A DNA stretch of 64,000 nt from Haemophilus parainfluenzae (lineage in GTDB: Bacteria > Pseudomonadota > Gammaproteobacteria > Enterobacterales > Pasteurellaceae): positions 1,348,001-1,412,000 of the forward strand of contig NZ_CP063110.1 of assembly GCF_014931275.1 (NCBI RefSeq). The letters run 5' to 3'. Below are positions 8,855 through 18,640 of this stretch, piece by piece. A program made the translations under genes and the position numbers. Every line of letters starts with the position of its first letter. Within the stretch, counting starts at the first letter, position 1. The notes below the pieces were generated by a model. The model had not been told where the DNA came from. It saw only the letters and a program-made list of their open reading frames with translations, and did no database searches.

Positions 8855-10104
8855 TGAATACGCCTTTTTTCATTAGTTGGCGTTATCAACGGGGTAAGCA
8901 AAAGAATCCGTTAGTGGCGTTAATTTCAAAATTCTCTGCTATAGGTATCGCCCTTGGTGTGGCAGTATTGATTGTGGGATTAAGTGCGATGAATGGTTTT
9001 GAGCGTGAATTGAATTCACGTATTTTGGCTGTCGTGCCACATACGGAAATCACGGTAAATCCACATGACAATGAAGCCACATTAAACCATTGGCAGAACC
9101 TAGCGGAACGTCTAAAAACAAACAAAAAAATTACCGCACTTTCACCTTTTGTGAGTTTTACTGCCTTAGTCGAAAATGGCAATAAACTTAAAGTTGTACA
9201 AGTGAAAGGGGTCGATAAGCAAGCTGAAGATCAAGTGAGTTCTCTTGGTAAGTTTGTGGAAGGTGATGGCTGGCAGAAATTCGCAGAAGAAGGTGGATTG
9301 GTGCTGGGCTCTGGTATTGCCAAAGAGTTAGATGTTAAAGCAGGCGATTGGGTGTCGTTATTGATTTCTCAACCGAATGGCGAAGATCAAATGGCTCAGC
9401 CTAATCGTGAGCGTGTTCAAGTGACCGCTATTTTGCGTTTAGATGGTCAGTTAGACCACAGTTATGCCTTGCTGGCATTACCTCAAGCACAAGAATTAAT
9501 GGGGTATCGCGAAGATCAAATTACCGGTGTTGAATTGAAAATTGATGATCCATTCAAAGTACAAGAAATGGATTATTCGATGCTGAATGATTATCCGCAA
9601 CTGCTTTATATTCAAAATTGGGTGGCAAAATTTGGCTATATGTATCGTGATATTCAGCTTATCCGTACCGTGATGTATATCGCGATGGTGCTTGTAATAG
9701 GGGTAGCGTGTTTTAATATTGTTTCTACCTTAATTATGGCGGTAAAAGATAAGCAAGGTGATATTGCGATTATGCGAACCCTGGGGGCGAATAATGGTTT
9801 TATTAAGCAGATCTTTATTTGGTATGGTTTGCTTGCGGGAATGAAAGGGTGTTTGATTGGTATCGTGTTAGGTGTCGTACTTGCACTGAATCTCACGCCG
9901 ATTATTCAAGGCATCGAGACATTACTCGGTAAAAAACTGTTATCAGATGGTATTTATTTCGTTGATTTCTTACCAAGTGAATTACATTGGTTCGATGTTG
10001 TATTAGTTCTCGTGGCGGCATTGGTATTGAGTTTACTCGCGAGTCTTTATCCGGCCAGTCGAGCCGCGAAGTTACAACCGGCTCAAGTATTGAGTAATCA
10101 CTAA
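8854..10104 (+). CDS. lolE: Lipoprotein-releasing ABC transporter permease LolE
   Basis: This second membrane subunit of the LolCDE exporter has 416 residues. It shows the same topology as LolC: an N-terminal helix around residues 25-47 (FSAIGIALGVAVLIVGLSAMNGFE), a periplasmic domain, and three C-terminal helices with VKDKQGDIAIMRTLGA and SLLASLYPASRAAKLQPAQVL. The start is ATG at 8854, overlapping the lolD stop; an upstream in-frame start at 8812 would lie within lolD. A hairpin terminator directly follows, closing the operon. Confidence 0.94.
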   Translation: MNTPFFISWRYQRGKQKNPLVALISKFSAIGIALGVAVLIVGLSAMNGFERELNSRILAVVPHTEITVNPHDNEATLNHWQNLAERLKTNKKITALSPFVSFTALVENGNKLKVVQVKGVDKQAEDQVSSLGKFVEGDGWQKFAEEGGLVLGSGIAKELDVKAGDWVSLLISQPNGEDQMAQPNRERVQVTAILRLDGQLDHSYALLALPQAQELMGYREDQITGVELKIDDPFKVQEMDYSMLNDYPQLLYIQNWVAKFGYMYRDIQLIRTVMYIAMVLVIGVACFNIVSTLIMAVKDKQGDIAIMRTLGANNGFIKQIFIWYGLLAGMKGCLIGIVLGVVLALNLTPIIQGIETLLGKKLLSDGIYFVDFLPSELHWFDVVLVLVAALVLSLLASLYPASRAAKLQPAQVLSNH

Positions 10105-10107
10105 TAA

Positions 10108-10146
10108 AAAATCAGGGATTAAGTATTTAATTCCTGATTTTTTTAT
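10108..10146 (+). terminator. Rho-independent terminator after lolE
   Basis: Stem AAATCAGG-ATTAA / TTAAT-CCTGATTT with a GTAT loop, followed by seven T. It may also serve the convergent zapG from the other side. Confidence 0.75.
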
Positions 10147-10163
10147 TATTCAACCGTTAATTA

Positions 10164-10574
10164 TTATTGGTTTTCTTTATCTGTTTTTAATAAACCAGAT
10201 GAACCTTCGGAATAATCACGAGGCGGCTCTTCAGATTTACCTTCTGATGAGGCGGTCACCAATTGTTGAGTGAATAAACCTTTGTCGGCTGGTTTACTAC
10301 CAAGCAAGGTTTCAGATGAAACTGCATAGTGACGATAGAGTTTTTGATAATCACCAATTAAGGTTTTAAATAATTCAGCACTTTCCGCGAAATGTTTTTC
10401 AAGTTGTGCTTGTTTATCGCTTAATTGTGTTTTGACTTCTTTTAGTTCAGCTTCGGTCTGAACTTGTTTTTTAACAGAACCTTTTGTTAAACGTAATAGA
10501 AAATAGCCTAAGATTACGCCAACCACAAGCCCAATCATAGCGGCTTGCCATATTTCTGGTATCCATGATTGCAT
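10164..10574 (-). CDS. zapG: Cell envelope/division protein ZapG (YhcB, DUF1043)
   Basis: This is a 136-residue inner-membrane protein. Residues about 8-27 form one N-terminal membrane helix (AAMIGLVVGVILGYFLLRL). A coiled-coil stretch follows (about 30-75, QTEAELKEVKTQLSDKQAQLEKHFAESAELFKTL-like heptads), then GDYQKLYRHYAVSSETLL and an acidic, disordered tail. This is the YhcB/ZapG architecture, a conserved protein tied to envelope biogenesis and cell division. It is convergent with lolE and transcribed alone. The ATG at 10574 has a GGAGTAA ribosome site. Confidence 0.85.
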   Translation of the reverse strand: MQSWIPEIWQAAMIGLVVGVILGYFLLRLTKGSVKKQVQTEAELKEVKTQLSDKQAQLEKHFAESAELFKTLIGDYQKLYRHYAVSSETLLGSKPADKGLFTQQLVTASSEGKSEEPPRDYSEGSSGLLKTDKENQ

Positions 10575-10664
10575 ACATTACTCCTTATTTTGAATTCAGT
10601 GTTTAGTGTAAAGGAAAAACAAAAAAGTTTCTTTGCGGTTGATCACATTTTGAAAAAGCTGTGC

Positions 10665-11015
10665 TTACACAGCTGCAATAATTACGATCTCAACTTTCCA
10701 ATCAGGATCTGCAAGTTTCGCTTCTACCGTTGCTCGGCTTGGTGGGTTTTGGCTATCTACCCATTCATCCCATGCTTGGTTGAGTTGAGCATAATCCGCC
10801 ATATCAGCAAGGAAGATTTGCGAGGTAAGAATTTTACTTTTTTCAGAACCAATTTCTGCCAATAATTTATCGATCAGTGAAAGGACTTCTTTGGTTTGCT
10901 CGTAAGCATTTTGCTTAACGGTTTTTTCCGGTACTTGGCCTGCAAAATAGGCAGTATTGTTATGAATGACCACTTCAGAAAAGCGTTTGTTTGGTTGAAT
11001 GCGTTGAATCGACAT
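10665..11015 (-). CDS. RidA/YjgF-family protein
   Basis: This 116-residue protein belongs to the RidA (YjgF/YER057c/UK114) superfamily. Members deaminate reactive enamine/imine intermediates or have unknown roles. Motifs VIHNNTAYFAGQVPE, TKEVLSLIDKLLAEIGSEKSKI and NPPSRATVEAKLADPDWKVEI (with the substrate-contacting arginine in SRATVE) are visible. It resembles the YoaB/YjgH-type subgroup more than canonical RidA, so the catalytic activity is not assured. ATG at 11015 is chosen because AGGAGCC precedes it; the longer frame to 11114 adds unrelated residues. Confidence 0.85.
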   Translation of the reverse strand: MSIQRIQPNKRFSEVVIHNNTAYFAGQVPEKTVKQNAYEQTKEVLSLIDKLLAEIGSEKSKILTSQIFLADMADYAQLNQAWDEWVDSQNPPSRATVEAKLADPDWKVEIVIIAAV

Positions 11016-11126
11016 AATGGCTCCTTTTTGATGAAGATAATTCCATTCTAAAGGTGGTTTTAGACTTTGTAAATCAAGAAATTGTGAGATAAAATAATTG
11101 AGAATTTTTATCAACTAAAGGAAACT

Positions 11127-11843
11127 ATGAAACTCCTGATTTCGAATCAATATGGCGCCATTGTGATGGCATTATTGCCTTTTGTTTACGGTATGTTATT
11201 AGCTTCACCTGTTTGGGCGCATTTCTTTTTGCTGTTAGCTTGGTTCACCATGTATTTGCTGAGTTATCCAATGCTGAGTCTCTTTAAAGGCAAAAATATG
11301 GCGGAATATAAAAAGTGGACTATCATCTATGGTGTCGCAGCTTTTTTATTTGCGCTCCCTGCCATTTTTTATAACTGGCAAATTCTTTTCTTTATTGCAG
11401 CTATGTTTCCTTTTGTATTGGTGAGTATCTATTACACCAAGAAAAAAGATGAACGCAATCTTCTCAATGATTTAGCGGGTATTGCGATTTTTGCTCTTGC
11501 AGGTATGGGATCCTATTATTTTTCTGACCGCACTTTTGACGAAAAAATCTGGTGGGTGGCGCTGTATCCAAGTCTCTTTTTTATAGGCACGACGCTTTAT
11601 GTCAAATCAATGATGCGTGAACGCAAAAATCCGCTTTATCTCAAAGCCTCTATTATTTTCCACGTGCTTTGTGTACTCGGTTGCTTGTTTACCCAACAAT
11701 ATGTCTTATCACTTGCTTTTGTGCCGGCGTTAATTCGTGCCATTTATTTACCCACCAAGAAACTTTCGGTTAAGCAAGTCGGTCTAATAGAATTCGGAAC
11801 ATCCGCCATTTTTTTGATTATTTTATTGATAGCGACATTATAA
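11127..11843 (+). CDS. YwiC-like integral membrane protein
   Basis: This 238-residue protein is almost entirely hydrophobic, with about eight predicted membrane helices. The N-terminal [17 protein letters not shown] and [20 protein letters not shown] fit the YwiC-like family, whose function is unknown; some members sit near nitrate-respiration genes. The charged loop [18 protein letters not shown] separates two halves. An AAGGAAA ribosome site precedes the ATG. The next gene starts 2 bases after the stop, so the two are probably co-transcribed. Confidence 0.75.
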   Translation: MKLLISNQYGAIVMALLPFVYGMLLASPVWAHFFLLLAWFTMYLLSYPMLSLFKGKNMAEYKKWTIIYGVAAFLFALPAIFYNWQILFFIAAMFPFVLVSIYYTKKKDERNLLNDLAGIAIFALAGMGSYYFSDRTFDEKIWWVALYPSLFFIGTTLYVKSMMRERKNPLYLKASIIFHVLCVLGCLFTQQYVLSLAFVPALIRAIYLPTKKLSVKQVGLIEFGTSAIFLIILLIATL

Positions 11844-11844
11844 G

Positions 11845-12519
11845 ATGAAGACATTAGCCAAACTTTTACTCCTCACCACGCTCACCTTAAGCAGTTCAGC
11901 ATTTGCGATGAAAACCATTGATTTGGTCGATAAAGCGCAAATGACAGAGCAGCAAAAAATGGATCTGGCGCAAAAACTGGCTGAGAAACAAGATTGGAAA
12001 GCCGTTTTTGAAATTATGTATCCTTTAGCTTTGGAAGGTAATTTACAAGCGCAAAGCAATTTAGGGATGCTTTATAATTTAGGTCGTGGAGTGGATGAAA
12101 ATAAAGAGTTGGCTTATTGGTGGTTTAGTGAAGCTGCTGAGCGAGGCAGTATTAAAGCTATCAATAATTTGGCGGTCATGTATTTCAACGGCAACAACTA
12201 TGTAAAACAAGATACCGCTCAAGCGATTAAATTATTTGAAACCAGTGCGACAAAAGATCCTGATGCCATGCTTACATTAGGGGAGATTTATACCAATCAG
12301 AAAGAATTTACCAAAGCCTTTGAATGGTTCCAAAAAGCTGCGAATGCGGGAAGCAATGAGGGGCGATTCCGTTTGGCTCGTTTGTATGAAGAAGGGATTG
12401 GGACACAAGTCAATATTGGTTTGGCCAAATTGCTTTATTTGGAAATTATGAATACGGCGAAAAAGGATGAAATCAAAGAAATCGCCAGACAGCGATTACA
12501 ACGTTTAAGCTTGTATTAA
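11845..12519 (+). CDS. Exported Sel1-like repeat protein
   Basis: The 224-residue protein has a signal peptide (about 1-21, [15 protein letters not shown]) and then a series of Sel1/TPR-like repeats of about 36 residues. Examples are [47 protein letters not shown] and [13 protein letters not shown]. Such solenoids are scaffolds for protein contacts. A periplasmic location is inferred from the signal peptide. Partner and role unknown. It directly follows the YwiC-like gene. Confidence 0.8.
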   Translation: MKTLAKLLLLTTLTLSSSAFAMKTIDLVDKAQMTEQQKMDLAQKLAEKQDWKAVFEIMYPLALEGNLQAQSNLGMLYNLGRGVDENKELAYWWFSEAAERGSIKAINNLAVMYFNGNNYVKQDTAQAIKLFETSATKDPDAMLTLGEIYTNQKEFTKAFEWFQKAANAGSNEGRFRLARLYEEGIGTQVNIGLAKLLYLEIMNTAKKDEIKEIARQRLQRLSLY

Positions 12520-12520
12520 A

Positions 12521-12552
12521 AAAGTGCGGTTGATTTTAACCGCACTTTTTTA
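12521..12552. terminator. Uptake-signal inverted pair between the Sel1 gene and mnmC
   Basis: AAAGTGCGGTT / AACCGCACTTTTTT with a short loop. It lies between convergent genes and can terminate both. Confidence 0.7.
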
Positions 12553-14559
12553 TTTCACCTCAGCACCTTTCAACCAGCGTCTGACCCAACTGCGGTTTGG
12601 CATTAAGTTATGAATCAGATCTTCACTCATCGGTAAGGGTTCACCATAAATTAAGGAAGCCAGTGTTTCACCCAAAAATGGCGCAGAAGTTAATCCTCTA
12701 GAGCCTAATGCGCCGATTAAGTAGAGATTAGGGTAGTTTTCAGCTTGTTCTATTGGCTGTTTACGGCGGCGTAAATTAAACAAATTTTGATATTGTGTTT
12801 GCTGAGCTGAAAAATGCGGAACAGCGCCTATTATTGGCGTAAGATCACGTACCGAACAACGCACACCGATTCGAGCAAGATTACCCGATGTATCCACTTC
12901 TTTTGTCCATTCTTCAGGTATATTTTGCTGAATTTTTTGTTGATTTTCTTGCTGTTCAGTTAGGCTAAATTCACGAGTCGCATTATCACGAACATGACTT
13001 GCACCAATACAATGACTGGTTTTTGCTTGATCGACTGGCGTCAGGTAGCCGTCATAGCACAACACGGTTTTGAGTTTAAGTAACTTTTCCGATGTCGGAA
13101 TTTGGCTCACTTGTCCTCGAACAGGATAGAGTGGGAGTTTTTGTGTTTGCTCAAACTCAGTGAGTTTATGTCCGTTTGCTAAAACAACCACTTCATGGCA
13201 GAAAGTTTCATTTTCAGCAGTGGTGATTTGCCAACCATTTTCTGTTTGAGAAAGTTCGGTTGCTTTTTGTGAGGTTTTAATCTGGACACCTTTTTTTTCT
13301 AAAAAGGCAAAAGCATGTTGAACTAACTGACGTGGTGCAAGCCAAGCGCCTTTAGGGATAAAAGCGCCACCAAAAGGTAACGGTAAGCCCACTTTTTCAC
13401 TTAATTCAGTTTGGTTTAGTGACTGATATAAATCAGAAGGCAAATTCAGCTTAGCGATTTTATTTAATTTACTTTCAGCTTTCTCATTGTAAGCACAAAG
13501 TGCGACACCACAGAACTCATATTCAAATTCGATTTGTTGTTGAATTGCCCATTGTAGAAATTGATGGCCATAGGCAAAAGCATGAATATAAAAACGAATA
13601 TTACGCTCGTTATCATCGCTCAGTTGCGGATAAAAGGCACCCTGTTTATTGCCAGATGCATTGAGGGCAGTTTGTTCATCTTCGCAATAAATTGTGATTT
13701 TAGCCCCACGTTTAACCAATGAAATAGCTGTACAAAGCGAGGCAACCCCACCACCAATAATGGCAATATCTTGTTCTTTGAGATTGGCTGGCTGACTATG
13801 AAACCAGGATGTAGAAAGTGCGGTCAGTTTTTCCTGCGTTTTTTGACCAGAAAGACATTCCCGTTTTTTACCAAAGCCTTTGCGTTTCTTAATATTAAAG
13901 CCCGCATTTTCTAAGCCTTTTCTCACCGCACTTGCCGCAGTAAAAGTCGCAAAGGTGCCTTGTAGCTTGGTAAAACGAAACATTTGCTGATAAAGCTGCT
14001 CGTTCCACATGTCGGGGTTTTTACTTGGTGCAAAACCATCTAAAAACCACGCATCAATTTTACTATTCATATAATCGCCCAGCTGTGGCAGATTTTCAGC
14101 GACATCGCCAAACCAAAGATCTAACGTGGTTTCATCAAAATGAAAACGATAGCAACCTTGAATGGGATTAAGCCAATGCTGTTGTAAATGCTGAGCAAGA
14201 TGAGAAAATTGCGGATAAGCTAAATGGGCTTGTTGTAATGCATCAAGTAGCAAAGGGTATTTTTCAAAAGAGATAAAATAAAGGCGTTTTAAAGGCGAAT
14301 CAGGGTGTTTTTGACGAAATTCACGGAATAGCGTAGTCACCGCAAAGAAATTTAATCCTGTGCCAAACCCCGTTTCAGCAATAACAAAGTGGGCTTCTTG
14401 ATAATTAACCCAACGTTCCCACAACTGATTACCTTCTAAAAACACATAGTGGGTTTCCGCTAAACCATCTTGATTAGAAAAATACACATCATCAAATTTA
14501 TCCGAAACAGGCGTATTCTCTTGGTTAAAATGAATTTTTGCGTGCTGAATGGTGAACAT
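12550..14559 (-). CDS. mnmC: tRNA 5-methylaminomethyl-2-thiouridine biosynthesis bifunctional protein MnmC
   Basis: MnmC finishes the wobble-uridine modification mnm5s2U. The C-terminal FAD oxidoreductase removes carboxymethyl from cmnm5s2U and the N-terminal methyltransferase then methylates nm5s2U. In the 669 residues the N-terminal half has the MnmC methyltransferase motifs ([30 protein letters not shown]). The C-terminal half has the FAD-binding motif [18 protein letters not shown] near residue 265 and the terminal [21 protein letters not shown]. Length matches the fused enzyme. Single gene, convergent with the Sel1 gene. Confidence 0.95.
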   Translation of the reverse strand: MFTIQHAKIHFNQENTPVSDKFDDVYFSNQDGLAETHYVFLEGNQLWERWVNYQEAHFVIAETGFGTGLNFFAVTTLFREFRQKHPDSPLKRLYFISFEKYPLLLDALQQAHLAYPQFSHLAQHLQQHWLNPIQGCYRFHFDETTLDLWFGDVAENLPQLGDYMNSKIDAWFLDGFAPSKNPDMWNEQLYQQMFRFTKLQGTFATFTAASAVRKGLENAGFNIKKRKGFGKKRECLSGQKTQEKLTALSTSWFHSQPANLKEQDIAIIGGGVASLCTAISLVKRGAKITIYCEDEQTALNASGNKQGAFYPQLSDDNERNIRFYIHAFAYGHQFLQWAIQQQIEFEYEFCGVALCAYNEKAESKLNKIAKLNLPSDLYQSLNQTELSEKVGLPLPFGGAFIPKGAWLAPRQLVQHAFAFLEKKGVQIKTSQKATELSQTENGWQITTAENETFCHEVVVLANGHKLTEFEQTQKLPLYPVRGQVSQIPTSEKLLKLKTVLCYDGYLTPVDQAKTSHCIGASHVRDNATREFSLTEQQENQQKIQQNIPEEWTKEVDTSGNLARIGVRCSVRDLTPIIGAVPHFSAQQTQYQNLFNLRRRKQPIEQAENYPNLYLIGALGSRGLTSAPFLGETLASLIYGEPLPMSEDLIHNLMPNRSWVRRWLKGAEVK

Positions 14560-14628
14560 GTGTTAGCCCTTTTTTGCCTTATCAAATTCTTTTATAATAG
14601 CACGGAAATTTTGAGACGGTTAAAACTT

Positions 14629-14645
14629 AACTGGTCGAACAAATG
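14629..14645. promoter_or_regulatory. Candidate FadR operator upstream of fabB
   Basis: AACTGGTCGAACAAATG matches the FadR consensus well in its left half (AACTGGTC.GAC type) and weakly in the right. It ends about 97 bases before the fabB ATG, with a possible -10 (TATTTT, 14661-14666) that would place it near -36. In E. coli FadR activates fabB from a site near -40. Confidence 0.4.
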
Positions 14646-14741
14646 AATTATTGCTTGCAATATTTTCATTTCATAGTAAATTGCGTTCAGCTAACAACTG
14701 TAAGTTGAATTAAATTTCCCCTAACTCATAAGGAATAAAGA

Positions 14742-15962
14742 ATGAAAAGAGCTGTAATTACTGGTTTTGGTATTATTTCAAGTATCGGTAACAACAAAGA
14801 AGAAGTTTTGGCTTCATTAAAAGCAGGTAAATCTGGTATTGAAGTCGTGCCTGAGTTTATTGAAATGAAAATGCGTAGCCATGTTGCCGGCACAATCAAA
14901 CTTGATCCGAGCGAGCATATCGATCGTAAAGTGTATCGTTTTATGGGTGATGCGGCAGCTTATGCATACCTTTCTATGCGTGAAGCGATTGAAGATTCAG
15001 GTTTAACAGAAGATCAAGTTTCAAATGACCGTACAGGTCTTGTAATCGGTGCAGGTACTGGTTCAGCTCACAACCAATTAGTGGCTTGTGACGCAGTACG
15101 TGGTCCACGCGGTGTGAAAGCGATTGGTCCTTATGCGGTAACTAAAACCATGGCATCAAGTGTGTCAGCTTGTTTAGCAACTCCTTACAAAATCCGCGGT
15201 GTGAATTACTCAATCAGCTCTGCTTGTGCAACGTCTGCACACTGTATCGGTCACGCAGTTGAATTAATCCAATTAGGTAAACAAGATGTGGTTTTCGCGG
15301 GTGGTGCGGAAGAATTATCTTGGGAATGTGCAACTGAATTCGATGCAATGGGTGCGGTTTCAACTAAATACAATGATACCCCAGAAAAAGCTTCTCGTGC
15401 TTACGATGCAGACCGTGATGGTTTCGTTATCGCAGGTGGTGGTGCTGTTGTAGTGGTTGAAGAATTAGAACACGCATTAGCACGTGGCGCAAAAATCTAC
15501 GCAGAAATCGTGGGCTATGGTGCAACCTCTGATGGTTACGACATGGTAGCGCCAAGTGGTGAAGGTGCAGAGCGTTGTATGAAACAAGCAATGGCAACGG
15601 TAGATACCCAAATTGATTACATCAACGTACACGGTACATCAACACCAGTTGGTGACGTGAAAGAATTAGGTGCGATCAAAAATGTATTTGGTGACAAAAT
15701 TCCAGCGATTTCTTCAACCAAATCAATGACTGGTCACTCTTTAGGTGCAGCAGGTGCACACGAAGCAATCTATACCTTATTAATGCTACACAATGACTTC
15801 ATTGCACCAAGCATTAATATTGAAAAATTAGACGAAGCGGCAGAAGGCTGCAATATCGTGACTGAAACAAAAGAAAATGCAGGCTTACAAACTGTCATGT
15901 CAAACAGCTTTGGTTTTGGTGGTACAAACGCAACTTTAGTGTTCAAACGCTATAACGGCTAA
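14742..15962 (+). CDS. fabB: 3-oxoacyl-ACP synthase I (beta-ketoacyl-ACP synthase I)
   Basis: FabB elongates acyl chains with malonyl-ACP and is required for unsaturated fatty acids. The 406-residue enzyme has the catalytic cysteine in [16 protein letters not shown], the two active-site histidines in [11 protein letters not shown] and [13 protein letters not shown], and the C-terminal [18 protein letters not shown]. The fold and length match FabB rather than FabF. Codon use is strongly biased towards common codons, as expected for high expression. A strong AAGGAAT ribosome site precedes the ATG. Transcribed alone, possibly under FadR control. Confidence 0.96.
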   Translation: MKRAVITGFGIISSIGNNKEEVLASLKAGKSGIEVVPEFIEMKMRSHVAGTIKLDPSEHIDRKVYRFMGDAAAYAYLSMREAIEDSGLTEDQVSNDRTGLVIGAGTGSAHNQLVACDAVRGPRGVKAIGPYAVTKTMASSVSACLATPYKIRGVNYSISSACATSAHCIGHAVELIQLGKQDVVFAGGAEELSWECATEFDAMGAVSTKYNDTPEKASRAYDADRDGFVIAGGGAVVVVEELEHALARGAKIYAEIVGYGATSDGYDMVAPSGEGAERCMKQAMATVDTQIDYINVHGTSTPVGDVKELGAIKNVFGDKIPAISSTKSMTGHSLGAAGAHEAIYTLLMLHNDFIAPSINIEKLDEAAEGCNIVTETKENAGLQTVMSNSFGFGGTNATLVFKRYNG

Positions 15963-15980
15963 TTAAATACCTCTTAAAAT

Positions 15981-16017
15981 TTAACCGCACTTTGGATCTT
16001 CCAAGTGCGGTTTTTTC
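15981..16017 (+). terminator. Uptake-signal inverted pair terminating fabB
   Basis: AACCGCACTT-TGGATCTTC-CAAGTGCGGTTTTTTC: a near-perfect stem with a T run. Confidence 0.75.
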
Positions 16018-16332
16018 TTATAATCTCTCCCTTTCTCCTTACTCAGCAGAAAAATCAACACTTAAAATGTGATCCAGTTCAAAATTTTGAACAAAAGAAT
16101 AAAAAATTTTTATTTTTATAAAACTCCATATAAAACTACAATTTTCTGCTTTTTGTATTGATTATCTTTATTTAAATCTTAATATTTGTATTTTGTTAGT
16201 TTTTAATACTTTTTAATTCGTATTTTCAGACTTTTCTCATGCTGGACAAGCCATTTTCTTTCGGTATGATGTTTCCATTGTTTTGACACGAATCGTAACA
16301 AATAAAAGTGCGGTCAGTTTTAGGAGTAAAAT
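16018..16332 (+). promoter_or_regulatory. AT-rich upstream region of ilvIH
   Basis: About 315 bases with no supported gene. The middle (16085-16215) is extremely AT-rich with phased A/T tracts, which would suit a bent promoter or Lrp binding as known at E. coli ilvIH. TATGAT at 16264-16269 preceded by GG could be a -10. A single uptake sequence sits at 16306-16314. No leader peptide rich in Leu/Val/Ile with an attenuator hairpin was found. Confidence 0.35.
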
Positions 16333-18057
16333 ATGAAGAAATTATCCGGTGCGGAAATGGTGGTTCAGTCTTTGCGTGACGAAGGCGTTGAGTATTTATT
16401 TGGTTATCCGGGCGGTGCCGTATTGGATATTTATGATGCAATTCATACTCTTGGTGGGATTGAACATATTTTAGTTCGTCATGAGCAAGCTGCGGTACAT
16501 ATGGCAGATGGTTATGCGCGTGCGACAGGTAAAGTAGGTTGTGTGTTAGTAACATCAGGACCAGGTGCGACCAATGCGATTACAGGTATTTTGACCGCTT
16601 ATACTGATTCTGTGCCAATGGTGATCATTTCAGGTCAGGTAATGAGTAGCTTAATCGGTCGTGATGCGTTCCAAGAATGTGATATGGTGGGGATTTCTCG
16701 CCCAGTGGTTAAACACAGCTTTATCGTTAAAAAAGCTGAAGACATTCCGGGTATCTTGAAAAAAGCCTTTTATATTGCTTCAACAGGCCGTCCAGGTCCC
16801 GTTGTCGTAGATATTCCAAAAGATACCGTAAACCCAACATTAAAATATCCTTACGAATATCCAAAATCTGTTGAGCTTCGTTCTTATAATCCAACGGTAA
16901 ATGGTCACAAAGGTCAAATTAAGAAAGCGTTAAAAGCATTATTAGTGGCTAAAAAACCGGTTTTATTCGTGGGTGGTGGGGCAATTGCGGCAGGTTGTCA
17001 TGAAGAATTAACGCAATTTGCACAACGTTTAAATTTACCAGTAACTTCATCATTAATGGGGTTAGGCGTATATCCAAGTACCGATAAACAATTTTTAGGC
17101 ATGCTTGGGATGCACGGGACTTATGAAGCTAATACAGCGATGCATGAAAGTGATTTAATTCTTGGTGTTGGGGTGCGCTTTGACGACCGTACCACTAATA
17201 ACTTAGATAAATATTGCCCGAATGCCAAAGTGATTCAGATTGATATTGACCCAACCTCTATTTCTAAAAACGTACCTGCCGCGATTCCAATTGTAGGTAA
17301 TGCGAAAAATGTATTGGATGAATTCTTAAGTTTATTAGGTGAAGAAATCGGTTCGCGTCCGCAAAATCACTTAGAAGATTGGTGGAAACAAATCGATGAA
17401 TGGAAAGCGAAAAAATGCTTAGATTTCGATCGCACTTCAGGCGTCATCAAACCACAGCAAGTGATGGAAGCGGTGTATCGCATTACAAAAGGCCAAGCTT
17501 ATGTAGCATCAGATGTAGGTCAGCACCAAATGTTTGCCGCATTGCATTATCCGTTTGATTTACCGCGTCGTTGGATCAATTCAGGTGGTGCGGGTACCAT
17601 GGGCTTTGGTTTACCTGCTGCATTAGGGGTGAAACTTGCACATCCTGACGCAACTGTAGTTTGTGTAACGGGTGATGGCAGTATTCAAATGAATATCCAA
17701 GAGCTTTCAACAGCGACACAATATGGCATTCCAGTTGTGGTGATTTGTTTGAATAACCACTTCTTAGGCATGGTGAAGCAATGGCAAGATTTGATTTACT
17801 CTGGCCGCCATTCTCAAACTTATATGAATTCTTTACCAGATTTCGTGAAGTTAGCAGAATCTTATGGTCATGTGGGGATTCAAATTTCGACACCAGATGA
17901 ATTAGAAAGCAAATTACAAGAAGCCTTCAGCATTAAAAATAAATTGGTTTTTGTTGATATTAACGTTGATGAAACCGAACACGTTTACCCAATGCAAGTT
18001 CGCGGCGGGGCGATGAATGAGATGATCTTAAGCAAACCACAAGAGGAGAACGAATAA
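16333..18057 (+). CDS. ilvI: Acetolactate synthase III large (catalytic) subunit
   Basis: IlvI with IlvH makes 2-acetolactate and 2-aceto-2-hydroxybutyrate, the first common step of valine, leucine and isoleucine synthesis. The 574-residue protein has the catalytic glutamate in [19 protein letters not shown], the central domain with [10 protein letters not shown], and the thiamine-diphosphate motif [12 protein letters not shown]...CLNN near residue 450. The ilvH ATG overlaps its stop by one base (TAATG), so the subunits are coupled. The neighbouring small subunit carries the single N-terminal ACT domain of valine-sensitive isozyme III, which supports ilvI over ilvB or ilvG. Confidence 0.95.
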   Translation: MKKLSGAEMVVQSLRDEGVEYLFGYPGGAVLDIYDAIHTLGGIEHILVRHEQAAVHMADGYARATGKVGCVLVTSGPGATNAITGILTAYTDSVPMVIISGQVMSSLIGRDAFQECDMVGISRPVVKHSFIVKKAEDIPGILKKAFYIASTGRPGPVVVDIPKDTVNPTLKYPYEYPKSVELRSYNPTVNGHKGQIKKALKALLVAKKPVLFVGGGAIAAGCHEELTQFAQRLNLPVTSSLMGLGVYPSTDKQFLGMLGMHGTYEANTAMHESDLILGVGVRFDDRTTNNLDKYCPNAKVIQIDIDPTSISKNVPAAIPIVGNAKNVLDEFLSLLGEEIGSRPQNHLEDWWKQIDEWKAKKCLDFDRTSGVIKPQQVMEAVYRITKGQAYVASDVGQHQMFAALHYPFDLPRRWINSGGAGTMGFGLPAALGVKLAHPDATVVCVTGDGSIQMNIQELSTATQYGIPVVVICLNNHFLGMVKQWQDLIYSGRHSQTYMNSLPDFVKLAESYGHVGIQISTPDELESKLQEAFSIKNKLVFVDINVDETEHVYPMQVRGGAMNEMILSKPQEENE

Positions 18058-18548
18058 TGCGTAGAATTTTATCTGTTTTATTAGAAAATGAATCCGGTGC
18101 ATTATCTCGAGTGGTCGGCTTATTTTCCCAACGTGCATTTAACATTGAAAGCTTAACCGTAGCACCTACGGACGACCCAACCCTTTCTCGTATGACGATT
18201 GAAGCGGTAGGAGATGAGCAAGTGCTTGAGCAAATTGAAAAGCAACTTCACAAATTAGTGGACGTGTTTAAAGTCATCAATTTGAGTGAACATGATCACG
18301 TAGAGCGTGAAGTGTTATTAGTGAAAGTGCGAGCAACGGGTTCATCACGTGATGAATTAAAACGTTTAGCCGACATCTTCCGTGGTCAGATTGTGGATGT
18401 AACAACAAAATCTTACACTATTCAATTAACGGGTACAAAAGACAAATTAGATGCTTTTGTTGAGGCTGTGAAAGAAGAAAGTACATTACTTGAGATTGTT
18501 CGTTCAGGCTTAATTAGTCTTTCCCGTGGCGAGAAAAATATACTCTAA
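18057..18548 (+). CDS. ilvH: Acetolactate synthase III small (regulatory) subunit
   Basis: IlvH binds valine and confers feedback control on IlvI. The 163-residue protein begins with the ACT domain ([33 protein letters not shown], residues 1-75). The C-terminal domain includes VKVRATGSSRDELKRLADIFRGQIVDV. Length matches IlvH (163 in E. coli). It overlaps ilvI and is followed by an uptake-sequence terminator. Confidence 0.96.
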   Translation: MRRILSVLLENESGALSRVVGLFSQRAFNIESLTVAPTDDPTLSRMTIEAVGDEQVLEQIEKQLHKLVDVFKVINLSEHDHVEREVLLVKVRATGSSRDELKRLADIFRGQIVDVTTKSYTIQLTGTKDKLDAFVEAVKEESTLLEIVRSGLISLSRGEKNIL

Positions 18549-18555
18549 TGATGTG

Positions 18556-18588
18556 GAAAGTGCGGTTAAAAATGACCGCACTTTTTTA
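18556..18588. terminator. Uptake-signal inverted pair between ilvH and the YedE gene
   Basis: AAAGTGCGGTTA / TGACCGCACTTTTTT stem with a T run, located between convergent genes. Confidence 0.7.
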
Positions 18589-18640
18589 TGTAAAAAAGGA
18601 AGTCATAATGGACTTCCTTTTTGTTTATTCTGAATGGATA

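Noticed and set aside
16018-16332. Attenuator with leader peptide for ilvIH
   Set aside because: No short frame rich in branched-chain codons with alternative hairpins could be found.
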